From contig CALHYX010000001.1 in the NCBI GenBank assembly GCA_938041035.1, positions 1-64,000 of the forward strand: DNA of 64,000 nucleotides. Direction: 5' to 3'. The position numbers and the translations under genes were made by a program. The notes beneath the pieces are model-generated. The model had not been told where the DNA came from and ran no database searches. It worked only from the letters and a program-made list of their open reading frames with translations. Positions 35,555 through 44,048 of the stretch are shown piece by piece (the stretch's first letter is position 1; every line of letters begins with the position of its first letter). The stretch comes from an uncultured Acidimicrobiales bacterium. GTDB lineage: Bacteria > Actinomycetota > Acidimicrobiia > Acidimicrobiales > SHLQ01.

Positions 35555-35890
35555 CTAGGCCTGGTCGAGGCTTTCGAGCGCTTCGGTAAGGAGGTCATCG
35601 TTGGCGAGCACATCGTGGAAATCGATGATGTCGTCGTGGTTGATCGGCGCACCGATCGTCGGCCGCTCGTGCAGTTCGAGCGGCAACGTCCAGGTGTCCA
35701 GATGTACTCCGGACGCCACGAGTAGGTCTACCGTCCGAGCTTCAGCCGGCTTGACGACGGTCATCACGCAGATCGGGCAGCGAAACGAATATTCGCCGCG
35801 ATCGTCGTCCAGACAGACGCGTACCCGCACGTCGTTTGTCGTCAGCTCTACGTCCCCGCAGGTTGGGCAAGTTGCCCGAATCGTTGCCAT
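35555..35890 (-). CDS. Small zinc-ribbon protein of unknown function
   Basis: This 111-residue protein has two Cys pairs, CPTC near residue 8 and CPIC near residue 38, that would form a zinc ribbon. An acidic C-terminal part follows (NHDDIIDFHDVLANDDLLTE). The ribbon resembles those that recognise nucleic acid or partner proteins, but no family name is certain. It sits directly upstream of tatA on the same strand. Its 5' leader carries a 24-nt motif shared with the leader of the XRE-type gene in the proteasome cluster, which suggests common control. Confidence 0.75.
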   Translation of the reverse strand: MATIRATCPTCGDVELTTNDVRVRVCLDDDRGEYSFRCPICVMTVVKPAEARTVDLLVASGVHLDTWTLPLELHERPTIGAPINHDDIIDFHDVLANDDLLTEALESLDQA

Positions 35891-35925
35891 CTTGGTGATG
35901 GTCCTCCTCGTGTCTCTACATTGAT

Positions 35926-35949
35926 CGGCACGACGAAGCCGTCCCTTAA
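35926..35949 (-). promoter_or_regulatory. Shared 24-nt leader motif, copy A
   Basis: On the minus strand this element contains CGGCTTCGTCG and then TGCCG. It lies 35 nt before the ATG of the zinc-ribbon gene, and 21 of 24 positions match the element at 42107-42130. CGGC and GCCG can pair as a small hairpin with an 8-nt loop. Confidence 0.5.
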
Positions 35950-36121
35950 CGGGTCGAACGACTCCTTTGGCTCCCTGGGGTACAGGTCGGGAGGCCCAAC
36001 GCAGCAGCCGAGGGACCTATGTTCCGGTCGGGCATCGACGTTATGCGCCCGTTGGTTGCAACAAGGGCGGGGCGATCCGCCGGTTTGGCCATGGCGGGCA
36101 GACTTGGCACGATGGCAGGCC

Positions 36122-36841
36122 ATGGGTCCCCGATTGCCGCCGCTGGTAGACGTACCGATCATGTTCGCCCACCGCGGGGCCCGGGCCCATGCCCCCGAAA
36201 ACACCCTCGAGGCCTTTCGATTGGCGGCCAAGCTGGGCGCTACGGGCATCGAAAGCGACGTGTGGATCACCGCGGACGGTGTTCCGGTGCTCGACCATGA
36301 CGGTGTGGTCGGCAAGCTGCTGCGGCGGCGCCCCATCAGCTCGGTGCCGCGCCACGAGCTCCCGCCCCACATTCCATCGCTGGCCGAGTACTACCAGGCC
36401 ATGGGTACCGAGTTTGAGCTATCGCTCGACGTGAAGGATGCCGACGCCGTGGGTGCGGTTATCGACGTGGCGCGCACGTTTGGGCCCGATGCACTCCCCC
36501 GTCTGTGGCTGTGTCACCCGGACTGGAAGCTCGTGGCGGGGTGGCGGGCAATCGACGACGCCGTCCGACTGGTCGATTCCACCCGCTTCAAGCACTTCGA
36601 GCAGGGCCCCGAACGCCGCGCCGCGGACCTCGCCGAGGCGGGTATTGACGCCATCAACATGCACCACAGCGACTGGTCCGGCGGGTTGACCACGATGTTC
36701 CACCGATTCGGTGTGCGGGCGTTCTCGTGGGATCTGCAGTTCGAGCGAACCCTCGATGAGTCGCTGCGAATGGGTATGGACGCGGTGTATAGCGACCATG
36801 TCGACCGCATGGTCGACCGGGTCAAAGCCTTCTACGGTTAG
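36122..36841 (+). CDS. Glycerophosphodiester phosphodiesterase
   Basis: This 239-residue enzyme has the GDPD signature at its start (FAHRGARAHAPENTLEAFRLA), where His-Arg-Gly binds phosphate and the Glu-Asn pair binds metal. The second metal and catalytic histidine region is ESDVWITADGVPVLDHDG, and the C-terminal WSWD-like element appears as AFSWDLQ. It hydrolyses glycerophosphodiesters to glycerol-3-phosphate and an alcohol. It is the only plus-strand gene inside the long minus-strand cluster. ATG 36122 has no strong ribosome site. Confidence 0.9.
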   Translation: MGPRLPPLVDVPIMFAHRGARAHAPENTLEAFRLAAKLGATGIESDVWITADGVPVLDHDGVVGKLLRRRPISSVPRHELPPHIPSLAEYYQAMGTEFELSLDVKDADAVGAVIDVARTFGPDALPRLWLCHPDWKLVAGWRAIDDAVRLVDSTRFKHFEQGPERRAADLAEAGIDAINMHHSDWSGGLTTMFHRFGVRAFSWDLQFERTLDESLRMGMDAVYSDHVDRMVDRVKAFYG

Positions 36842-36870
36842 GCCGTGTCGGACCGGCGCGGAGTTGGCGG

Positions 36871-38115
36871 TTACAGGCGGCCGAACTTGCCGGGGGGCCA
36901 GACCAGGACTACCGCGCGGCCGACGACGAGCTCGGAGTCGATGGGTCCAAAGCTGCGGCTGTCGGTTGAGTTACCGCGGTTGTCACCCATCATGAACAGA
37001 TGCCCCTCGGGAACGGTGCACGACGCGCCGTCGCCCTGTGGGTTCGCGCAGCTGGCGGTCCACACCGAACCGCCGGACCGGATGCCTTCGCCCAGGTAGG
37101 GCTCGACCAGGAGTTCGTCACCGATGAGGACCTGGCCGTTGCGGATGGTCACGGTCTCGCCGGGAAGGCCGACCACCCGTTTGATCAACTCGTTGACGTC
37201 GCGGGCCGTCGATGTCGGCGGTCGCTCAAACACCAGGAGATCGCCGCGCTCGGGGTTGTCGTCGAGCTTGTTGACCAGAATGCGGTCGTTGCGTTCGAGG
37301 GTGGGCTCCATCGACTCCGACGGAATGTAGAACGCCTGAAAGAAGAACGTCTTGATGATGAGGGCGACGACGAGGGCGCCGACGATGACGGCTGCCCATT
37401 CGATAGCGGATCGCAGCCACTGATCGGTGGCGTTGGTCTCGCCGGCGGCATCGAGTTCGCCGGCTTCGGCGTCGCCATCGTCCGGGCGTTCGTCGGTGTC
37501 GCCGAAGAACTGGTCCAGCGTCTCGTCGTCGGCCACCACGGCCTCGTCGTCGGCGAACCGCGGCTGTTCGGACAGCCGGGCGGCGGTCGATGTGGACTCC
37601 GCGGCGACGCCGGCACCCACCAGTGGTGCGGCGGCGTTCGCCGCTGAGGATGGGGTAGCTGTCGGCGAGCCCGCTGCGGGTGATCGCAGTCCGGCCTCGG
37701 ATGGTTGGGCGAGGCGGGCCTCCTCGTGCTCGAGCCACGCCGGTCGCCCCGAGGCGGTCGGGGGCCCGGCTTCGGGCGCCGCTGCTGCGCGAGCAACGAA
37801 CTCGGTGGGACTCGGAGTGGCGGGCGGTGCCGGGGAAACCGGCGTGGGTGCTGCATCCGGCGTTGCCGGCGCACCGGTCGACGGCAGCGCGGCCGGCGTT
37901 GTCGGAGGCGGTGTCATCAGGGGGGTGGCCGGCGGCGGTGTCACCGTCGGTGGCGCGGTGGATGGCGGCGGGGTCGACCCGCCCGGCTGGTCGCGAAGGC
38001 GCTCCGCGGCCCGCTCGCGCGCCCGGGCCGCCATCTTTGCCGCGAAATCCGGATCATCGAGATCCGGCACGTCGCCGCGGTTTGGTTCGGTGGGGTCAGC
38101 GCCCTCGGTGGTCAC
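36871..38115 (-). CDS. lepB: Signal peptidase I with long disordered N-terminus
   Basis: This 414-residue protein has the S26 signal-peptidase core in its last 155 residues. One membrane helix (about 238-260) is followed by the catalytic serine in IPSESMEP (Ser268) and the lysine in ELIKRVVGLPGE (Lys312), and the closing GDNRGNSTDSRSFG also fits. The roughly 235 residues before the helix are Pro/Ala/Thr- and acid-rich and would lie in the cytoplasm. GTG 38115 is preferred because TAGGGT lies 8 nt upstream; a frame opening at 38142 would add nine residues. It cleaves signal peptides of Sec and Tat substrates and lies near the tat genes. Confidence 0.92.
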   Translation of the reverse strand: MTTEGADPTEPNRGDVPDLDDPDFAAKMAARARERAAERLRDQPGGSTPPPSTAPPTVTPPPATPLMTPPPTTPAALPSTGAPATPDAAPTPVSPAPPATPSPTEFVARAAAAPEAGPPTASGRPAWLEHEEARLAQPSEAGLRSPAAGSPTATPSSAANAAAPLVGAGVAAESTSTAARLSEQPRFADDEAVVADDETLDQFFGDTDERPDDGDAEAGELDAAGETNATDQWLRSAIEWAAVIVGALVVALIIKTFFFQAFYIPSESMEPTLERNDRILVNKLDDNPERGDLLVFERPPTSTARDVNELIKRVVGLPGETVTIRNGQVLIGDELLVEPYLGEGIRSGGSVWTASCANPQGDGASCTVPEGHLFMMGDNRGNSTDSRSFGPIDSELVVGRAVVLVWPPGKFGRL

Positions 38116-38123
38116 AACTGCCG

Positions 38124-38129
38124 ACCCTA
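38124..38129 (-). promoter_or_regulatory. Putative -10 box (TAGGGT) for lepB
   Basis: On the minus strand TAGGGT ends 8 nt before GTG 38115 and there is no Shine-Dalgarno. It is the promoter-like element nearest the chosen start. Confidence 0.4.
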
Positions 38130-38191
38130 CCTTCCGTACCAAAGCCAGTTGTGCTCATCAGCGGAAATAACTGTCTCAACGTCGCAAGAAA

Positions 38192-39142
38192 TCACCGGGG
38201 GTACCGGGCCAGGACTCGGGCCGCAGCGTCGGCGGTGAACGTCCCGCCGAAGCGGGCGTCGCCGCCGACCACGCGGGCCGCGGGCCCCAACCGCAGTAGG
38301 AGCCGTTCCAGCCACGGATCGCCCGTCACCGCCAGGGTGAGTCGGAATGCCCCGTCGTCGAGGTCCTCCAACCGGTCGTACGGGTAGGTGTCGGCGACCC
38401 AGCGGGCGCTGGCGTCGATCTCGAGCACGACCCGGGCAACGTCGGCGGCTGCATTGAACACGGTGGGAGCGCCCGCGGTGTCGGGGGCGGTGAAGGTGCC
38501 GTCGCGCAGGGTGGCCGACCGAATCCGGTCGACGCGAAAGACGCGTGGAGCCCGGGCGAGCTGGCAGAACGAATCGACGTACCACTGGCCGAGATCGGCG
38601 TGCAGCCGATGCGGTTCGATCGTGCGCGTCACCCGCTCGTCGCGGCTGAACACGTAGTAGTCGAGTTCCACCTCCCGGTTCTCGGCGACCGCGGTCCGCA
38701 GCGTCGCCAGGATCTGCTCGGAGGCGGCACCGATGCGGACGTCGATCGCGCCGTGGGCATCGACACCGATCGCTGTACCCACCTTCGTGAGCGCGCGCAG
38801 CAGTGGGCCGTCCTCGTCCTCGCCGCTGATCTCGAGCATCGATTGCCCGGCCGCCAGCAACGCCAGCCCCTTGTCGGCGGGTAGGCGCAGTGGCTGGGAG
38901 AACCAGTCGGCGTATCGAATCGACACCGTGTCGTCGTCGAGCTCCACCTCGACGAGTGCGTCGGGCGTGAACGGATACACGCCCACGAACGGGACCACGT
39001 CCTGCAGGTCGTTGACCAGCCGCTCGCGCGGGTACCCGAATCGCTCGGCGACCTCGTCGAGGGTCACCTGCTCCTGCTCGACCACCCACGGAATGATCGC
39101 GAGCAGTCGGGTGAGCCGCTCGGTCGAGGTGAACCGGCTCAC
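38192..39142 (-). CDS. pafC: WYL-domain transcriptional regulator PafC
   Basis: This 316-residue protein has an N-terminal winged helix (RLTRLLAIIPWVVEQEQVTL, with DEVAERFGYP) and a WYL domain (the motif appears as QWYVDSFC at about residue 200). PafB and PafC act together as DNA-damage-responsive activators in mycobacteria. It starts at GTG 39142, overlapping the pafB stop as GTGA, and it follows pafA and pafB in the same order as in Mycobacterium. Confidence 0.9.
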   Translation of the reverse strand: MSRFTSTERLTRLLAIIPWVVEQEQVTLDEVAERFGYPRERLVNDLQDVVPFVGVYPFTPDALVEVELDDDTVSIRYADWFSQPLRLPADKGLALLAAGQSMLEISGEDEDGPLLRALTKVGTAIGVDAHGAIDVRIGAASEQILATLRTAVAENREVELDYYVFSRDERVTRTIEPHRLHADLGQWYVDSFCQLARAPRVFRVDRIRSATLRDGTFTAPDTAGAPTVFNAAADVARVVLEIDASARWVADTYPYDRLEDLDDGAFRLTLAVTGDPWLERLLLRLGPAARVVGGDARFGGTFTADAAARVLARYPR

Positions 39143-40053
39143 GTTTGGGCTTCCAGCCACTCGATGAGGTCGGTTCGCAGTTCCGGTGGGGCGAGGACCT
39201 CGGCCCGGTCGAGAAACGTGAGAACAAATGACCGGAACGCCTCGACGTTTCGCACGGACAGCGTGGCGTCGATGCTGCCGTCGGCGTGTTCGATCACTTC
39301 GGCGTCCGGGCCGAGGTGAGCTCGGGCCCACATGCTCAGGTCGGGGTCGATGCGGATCGTCGCCTCGACCGGCTCGTCGTCGCCCATCTCCCATGCGGGT
39401 CGCCGAGCGGCATTGCTGCTCGGACGTTCGGGGCGATCCACCACCGCGGGGCCGCCGACGGTGACCTCGCTCGCAAACCGGTCTACCCGATAGAGCCGTT
39501 CGGCCTCGCGGACGTGATCCCACCCGTTGATGTACCAGTGCCCGCGGTGAAACGAGAGGTGCCACGGCTCCACCCGCCGCACCATGTCGCCGTAGCGAAA
39601 CTCGACCTGGCGTTTTGCTCTGGTCGCTTCGAACAGGGGGCCGAGCTCGTCGTGGGCCGGCAGTTCGGCCAGCACCTCGTCGTCGCCCTCGACCGATCCC
39701 CCACCGAGGGTCTGCATCACGCCGGCCCCATCGATGCCTTCGAGCCGTACCTTGGTGGCCGCCAGGTGTAACGCCGCGAGTTCATCGGGTTCGAGTTGGG
39801 GGTCCACGCCGCCGTAGTCGCCGGGATGAATCCGGTAACCGGACCCGGGCGGATCCGTACCGTGAATAGGTTCCACCGAAATCGGGATGCCCATCAGGCG
39901 GAGTGACTCCTTGTCGCGTTCGAAGGCGCGCCGAAAGGCGTCGTCGCTGTCGGAGTAACCCTCCAGCCGAACCCGCAGCTCGTCCACCGGCAGGGGCCGT
40001 TCGGTAGCGAGGAGGGCGGCGGTCAGGTTCAGGAGTCGTTCGAGCTTGGTCAT
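39139..40053 (-). CDS. pafB: WYL-domain transcriptional regulator PafB
   Basis: This 304-residue protein has an N-terminal helix-turn-helix (RLLNLTAALLATERPLPVDE, then a recognition part near LMGIPISVE) and a WYL domain with GHWYINGWDHV near residue 175. In mycobacteria PafB works with PafC as a transcription factor for DNA-damage genes. The gene lies 57 nt after pafA and overlaps pafC. No DNA-binding site for it can be identified in this window. Confidence 0.9.
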   Translation of the reverse strand: MTKLERLLNLTAALLATERPLPVDELRVRLEGYSDSDDAFRRAFERDKESLRLMGIPISVEPIHGTDPPGSGYRIHPGDYGGVDPQLEPDELAALHLAATKVRLEGIDGAGVMQTLGGGSVEGDDEVLAELPAHDELGPLFEATRAKRQVEFRYGDMVRRVEPWHLSFHRGHWYINGWDHVREAERLYRVDRFASEVTVGGPAVVDRPERPSSNAARRPAWEMGDDEPVEATIRIDPDLSMWARAHLGPDAEVIEHADGSIDATLSVRNVEAFRSFVLTFLDRAEVLAPPELRTDLIEWLEAQT

Positions 40054-40110
40054 CGCAGCGGGTTGGTTACAGCCAGGATCGTTCGTTGCAGCAGCGCATC
40101 AAGGTGCTTA

Positions 40111-41469
40111 CTACAGGCTGGCGATGAGCTTCTCCACCCGCTCGTCGTAGGCCTTGAAGGGGTCCTTGCAGAGCACGGTGCGCTGTGCCTGATCGTTGAG
40201 CTTCAGATGTACCCAGTCGACGGTGTAGTCCCGTTTGCGTTCCTTCGCCCGGCGGATGAACTCGCCGCGCAGCCGGGCGCGGGTCGTTTCCGGCGGCCGT
40301 TCGACGGCTCGGCTGATGTCGGAATCGAGACAGATCCGTTCGACGAGTCCCTTGCGCTGCATCATGTAGTACAGCCCGCGGTCGCGGTTGACGTCGTGGT
40401 ACTGGAGATCGAGCAGCGCGACCCGAGCGTCGGCCAGCGGCAGATCGCCGCGTTCTCGGTAGGCCTCGATCAGCTTGTGCTTGATCACCCAGTCGCATTC
40501 GCGGTCGAGCTTGAGCGGGTCGTCCTCGATGGTGGTGAGGCAGTGTTCCCACATCGCCAGGGCCTTCGACTCGAGCGGGCTGAGTTCGTGGTGCTCGGCA
40601 TAGCGAAGCGCCCGGCTGAGATACTCGCTCTGGATCTCGAGGGCCGAGGCCTCGCGCCCGTTGGCGAGGCGCACCCGGCGGCGACAGGTCATGTCGTGGC
40701 TAATTTCGCGGATGGCCCGGATCGGGTTCTCGAGCGTCATGTCGCGCAGCACGACCTTGGGCTCTTCGAGCATCCGCAACATGATGCTGGCTGCTCCGAC
40801 CTTCAGGAACGTGGCGTACTCGCTCATGTTGGAGTCGCCCACGATGACGTGGAGCCGGCGGTAGCGCTCGGCGTCGGCGTGCGGTTCGTCTCGGGTGTTG
40901 ATGATCGGCCGGGACCGGGTGGTGGCGCTCGAGACGCCCTCCCAGATGTGTTCGGCGCGTTGGGACACGCAGTACATGGCGCCGCGCGCGGTCTGGAGTA
41001 CCTTGCCGGCCCCGGCATAGATCTGTCGGCTCACGAGGAACGGGATGAGGACCTCGGCGTAGGATCCGAAATCGTCTCGGCGGCTGGTGAGGTAGTTCTC
41101 GTGGCAGCCATAGGAATTGCCGGCGGAATCGGTGTTGTTCTTGAACAGATAGATGTCACCGCGGATCCCCTCTTCCTGGAGACGCTGCTCGGCGCTGGCC
41201 AACAGCTGCTCGAGGATCCGCTCGCCGGCCTTGTCGTGCACGACGAGGTCGTAGATGGAATCACACTCGGGCGTCGCGTACTCGGGGTGACTGCCGACGT
41301 CGAGATACAGCCGGGCACCGTTCGCGAGGAAGACGTTGGAGCTTCGCCCCCAGGAGACGACCCGACGAAACAGGTACCGGGCGACCTCGTCGGGGCTCAG
41401 GCGCCGCTGGCCGCGAAAGGTGCACGTGACGCCGTATTCGTTCTCGATACCGAAGATGCGTCGCTCCAC
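40111..41469 (-). CDS. pafA: Pup-protein ligase PafA
   Basis: This 452-residue ligase belongs to the glutamine-synthetase-like PafA/Dop family. It begins with [20 protein letters not shown], the Mg-ATP site start, and has [13 protein letters not shown] at about residues 114-126 and [22 protein letters not shown] at about 190-211 (only parts cited), all shared with Dop. It joins the C-terminal glutamate of Pup to lysines of substrates with ATP. The length and the absence of the Dop-type internal loop (present in the gene at 44049) separate it from Dop. It lies between an XRE-type gene and pafB. Confidence 0.96.
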   Translation of the reverse strand: MERRIFGIENEYGVTCTFRGQRRLSPDEVARYLFRRVVSWGRSSNVFLANGARLYLDVGSHPEYATPECDSIYDLVVHDKAGERILEQLLASAEQRLQEEGIRGDIYLFKNNTDSAGNSYGCHENYLTSRRDDFGSYAEVLIPFLVSRQIYAGAGKVLQTARGAMYCVSQRAEHIWEGVSSATTRSRPIINTRDEPHADAERYRRLHVIVGDSNMSEYATFLKVGAASIMLRMLEEPKVVLRDMTLENPIRAIREISHDMTCRRRVRLANGREASALEIQSEYLSRALRYAEHHELSPLESKALAMWEHCLTTIEDDPLKLDRECDWVIKHKLIEAYRERGDLPLADARVALLDLQYHDVNRDRGLYYMMQRKGLVERICLDSDISRAVERPPETTRARLRGEFIRRAKERKRDYTVDWVHLKLNDQAQRTVLCKDPFKAYDERVEKLIASL

Positions 41470-41491
41470 CAGGGCGACCCTAGCGGCAAAA

Positions 41492-42076
41492 TCAGTCGCT
41501 TCCGGATTCGTCCGGGGTCACGTGCAGATGGCTGCGCAGTGTGTCGGCGATTCCGGCGAAGTCGCCCTCGGCCCCGGCGAGCCAATAGGCGAAGCGCTGT
41601 TCGAGGTGGGGGTCGTCGAGGTTGAGCAGCGGGGCCAGGCCGGGCTGGTCGGCAGTGCGCAGGTGAACCCGGCCGGTCTCGGCCATGTTGCGCATCTCTC
41701 GCACGGCGCGGGCGTAGGAGCGCAGCAGGTAGTCGTTGTCGTGGTCGGGGTTGCGGTGCGGGGCGTAGTCGACGGTCAGCCAGCTCACGTACAGGGTGCC
41801 GGTGGCGGCGTCGTAGCGCAGCGGCTCACGTTCGGTGATTTCCCGGTTCGGGAGGGCCGTCGGAGAGATGCCGTACAGGTTGGCGAGGTCGTCGATCAAC
41901 GACGGTGACGGGTCGCCGAGTCCGGCTTCCACCTCGCGAAGACGGTCGGTGGAGATGCCGACGCACGAGGCGGCCGCCTCCACGGAAAACCCGACGCGGG
42001 TGCGGGCCTTGTTGAGCGCTTCGCTCAACGGGACCGGGGTGTTGTCTTCTGCAAGCTGGGTGATGAGGACCGACAT
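41492..42076 (-). CDS. XRE-type helix-turn-helix protein inside the proteasome cluster
   Basis: This 194-residue protein has an N-terminal helix-turn-helix at about residues 18-75 ([20 protein letters not shown], with [12 protein letters not shown]), the pattern of XRE-family DNA-binding domains. The following 120 residues are unknown, with a charged segment ([17 protein letters not shown]). It may regulate the surrounding genes, but no target is known. It sits between prcA and pafA on the same strand and has the 24-nt leader motif. The start is ATG 42076, with GGAG at a workable distance upstream. Confidence 0.8.
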   Translation of the reverse strand: MSVLITQLAEDNTPVPLSEALNKARTRVGFSVEAAASCVGISTDRLREVEAGLGDPSPSLIDDLANLYGISPTALPNREITEREPLRYDAATGTLYVSWLTVDYAPHRNPDHDNDYLLRSYARAVREMRNMAETGRVHLRTADQPGLAPLLNLDDPHLEQRFAYWLAGAEGDFAGIADTLRSHLHVTPDESGSD

Positions 42077-42106
42077 GGCGGGATGATCTCCTTGTTGATC
42101 TCTTTT

Positions 42107-42130
42107 CGGCGCGACGAAGCCGGCCCTTTA
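42107..42130 (-). promoter_or_regulatory. Shared 24-nt leader motif, copy B
   Basis: On the minus strand the element contains CGGCTTCGTCG and then CGCCG, with TAAAGGG ahead of it. It lies 30 nt before the ATG of the XRE-type gene and matches 21 of 24 positions of the element at 35926-35949. Confidence 0.5.
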
Positions 42131-42170
42131 GGCCCGGACCCCGGGCTTGCACACCATTCGAGCGGGGCGG

Positions 42171-42845
42171 CTAGAGCAGGCCGGTGAGTTCGTCGCCCTC
42201 GACGCGGCGGAAACAGCGTCGGTCGCTACCGCGGTCGAGCAGGGCGACTTCGAGGTCGTCGGCGCTCAGCGAGCGTTCACCGTTGGCCAGCGCCCCGACC
42301 GCGAGGGCGAGGGCCCCGGCGACGTCGAGCCCGGGCGAATAGCCCTCCGATACGGCCACCCGGATGGTGTCGGCGTCGCCGCCCAACACCACGAAGTCGT
42401 CGTGGTCGCTGACGGAACCGTCGTACAGGATGTGGAACAACCGGTCGTCGACGCTGTCGTGGCCGATCTCGGCGACCAGGATCTCGACCTCCATCGGCTT
42501 CATCTCGTGGGTGAAGACCTGGCCGAGGATCTGGGCGTACTGATTGGCGAGGCTGCGGGCGTCGACATCGTCGCGGCTGTAGCTGTAGCCCTTGAGATCG
42601 GCGTGGCGAATACCGGAGATGCGGAGTTGGTCGAACTCGTTGTACTTGCCGACACCGGCGAACCCGATGCGGTCGTAGATCTCGGAGACCTTGTGGAGCG
42701 TGTTGGACGGGTTCTCGGCGACGATGAGGACGCCGGCATCGCACATCAGCCCGATGAGGCTCTTGCCCCGAGCGATGCCCTTGCGGGCATAGTCGGCCAT
42801 GTCCTTCATGCGCTGCTCGGGCGATACGTAGAACGGTGCGCTCAT
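42171..42845 (-). CDS. prcA: Proteasome alpha subunit PrcA
   Basis: This 224-residue protein begins with the alpha-type gate segment FYVSPEQRMKDMADYARKG, as in other actinobacterial alpha subunits. GSLIGLMCDAGVLIVAE-type strands (here KSLIGLMCDAGVLIVAE) begin the beta-sandwich fold. It lacks the catalytic N-terminal threonine, as expected for an alpha subunit. Seven copies would cap the beta rings of the 20S core. GGAGG lies upstream of ATG 42845, and a 14-codon reading frame bridges the prcB stop and this start. Confidence 0.95.
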   Translation of the reverse strand: MSAPFYVSPEQRMKDMADYARKGIARGKSLIGLMCDAGVLIVAENPSNTLHKVSEIYDRIGFAGVGKYNEFDQLRISGIRHADLKGYSYSRDDVDARSLANQYAQILGQVFTHEMKPMEVEILVAEIGHDSVDDRLFHILYDGSVSDHDDFVVLGGDADTIRVAVSEGYSPGLDVAGALALAVGALANGERSLSADDLEVALLDRGSDRRCFRRVEGDELTGLL

Positions 42846-42886
42846 CGGTGGCCTCCGCGGCTCGAGGGGTTCAGGGGGTTGTTCAT
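42842..42886 (-). other. 14-codon mini reading frame bridging prcB and prcA
   Basis: An ATG at 42886 overlaps the prcB stop (TATGA), and the frame ends with a TGA overlapping the prcA ATG (ATGA). It codes about 14 residues, starting MNNPLNPSSRGG. It contains the prcA ribosome site. This could couple translation of the two subunits, or be chance. Confidence 0.3.
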
Positions 42887-43719
42887 ACCTGCGTGCTCTC
42901 CGAACTCAAGGCGTTGCCTCCGTCGTCGCCGGCGGCACTGGTGTACTGAGCGATGAGCGCGGCGGTGCGTTCTTCGAGTTCGTCATCGCCGACCCGCTCG
43001 AAGCCGTTGGTGTCGATGGTGGCGACGACGGGGTAGATCCCGCGGATGAGATCCGGCAGGCCGCTGGCCGAATCCTCGTCGGCGGCCTGGAAGAGGGCCT
43101 CGATGGCGAGGTTGACCGCCGAGTCGCGATCCATGTCGTCGCGGAAGCGGATCTTGATCACGGTTCCCGCGTGCAGGCTGCCCGAACCGGAGGTCGCGTA
43201 GTCGCGTTCCTCGTAGCGGCCGCCGGTGATGTCGTATTGAAACAACCGGCCTTCGGCCCGCCGCTTGTCGTATCCGGCAAAGATCGGTACGACGGCGAGG
43301 CCCTGCATGGCCGCGGGCAGGTTCTGGCGCAGCATTTGGGAGAGCTGGTTGGCCTTGCCTTCCAGGCTGAGCGCGTTGCCCTCCACCTTCTCGTAGTGCT
43401 CGAGCTGAAGCTGGAAGAGCTTCACCATGTCGACGGCCGGCCCGGCCGCGCCGGCGATGGCGATGGCGGAGTGCTGGTCGGCGGGAAAGACCTTTTCGAT
43501 CGAGCGATGGCTGATGATGTGGCCCGAGGTCGCCCGCCGGTCGCCCGCGATGATGGCCCCGTCGCCGTAGCGCAGCGCGATGACGGTGGTGCCGTGGGCG
43601 AGTTCGAACTGCTCGGCAACGTCGCCGTCGGGCACGGGCGGAGCCAGACCGGCGGAGCGTACGAGGTTGGTGAAGCTGCTGCCGGGATCGGAACCCGGCT
43701 CGAAAGTCGAAGGAGTCAC
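42883..43719 (-). CDS. prcB: Proteasome beta subunit PrcB
   Basis: This 278-residue precursor has a propeptide of about 43 residues ending HG, directly before the catalytic threonine at Thr44 (AHGTTVIALRYGDG). The GDRRATSGHIIS and AIAGAAGPAVDMVKL segments carry the family's lysine and fold residues. Autocleavage would leave Thr44 as nucleophile. Beta rings provide the peptidase activity of the 20S proteasome. The gene lies 17 nt after pup and before prcA, the standard actinobacterial order. Confidence 0.96.
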   Translation of the reverse strand: MTPSTFEPGSDPGSSFTNLVRSAGLAPPVPDGDVAEQFELAHGTTVIALRYGDGAIIAGDRRATSGHIISHRSIEKVFPADQHSAIAIAGAAGPAVDMVKLFQLQLEHYEKVEGNALSLEGKANQLSQMLRQNLPAAMQGLAVVPIFAGYDKRRAEGRLFQYDITGGRYEERDYATSGSGSLHAGTVIKIRFRDDMDRDSAVNLAIEALFQAADEDSASGLPDLIRGIYPVVATIDTNGFERVGDDELEERTAALIAQYTSAAGDDGGNALSSESTQV

Positions 43720-43736
43720 GAAGAAGACGTTACCCG

Positions 43737-43931
43737 CTACTCGCCGCCCTTTTGGATGTAGCTCTTGACGAAATCTTCGGCATTCGTTTCGAGGACGTCG
43801 TCGATTTCGTCGAGTAGTTCGTCGAGGTCGCTCTTCAGCTTCTCGCCCGTCTCCGAGCTCGCCGGCGTGGCGGCGATCTCTTCGTCGGCTTCTGCCGGGG
43901 ATGATTTCTTAATCTGCTCCCGTTCAGCCAT
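43737..43931 (-). CDS. pup: Prokaryotic ubiquitin-like protein Pup ending in Gly-Gly-Glu
   Basis: This 64-residue protein is acidic and probably disordered, with the Mpa-binding helix LKSDLDELLDEIDDVLETNA and the tail YIQKGGE. Ending in GGE rather than GGQ means PafA can ligate it without prior deamidation by Dop. ATG 43931 has GGAGG 6 nt upstream. It lies between dop and prcB. Dop would still be needed to remove Pup from substrates. Confidence 0.97.
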   Translation of the reverse strand: MAEREQIKKSSPAEADEEIAATPASSETGEKLKSDLDELLDEIDDVLETNAEDFVKSYIQKGGE

Positions 43932-43973
43932 GGTTCCTCCGTGTAAGTCGAGTTGTTGCCGTTCGTACTCGTG

Positions 43974-44001
43974 GCGGGCGAGTTCGTTGCGGGCGAGTTC
44001 G
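43974..44001. repeat. 13-bp direct repeat between dop and pup
   Basis: Two perfect copies of GCGGGCGAGTTCG lie 15 nt apart in the short non-coding stretch upstream of pup. They could be a regulator-binding site or slippage product. Confidence 0.45.
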
Positions 44002-44048
44002 GGTTGTGTGCGTCTGCGTCAGGTGTGGCCGCCGGGCACCGGTGGGGG

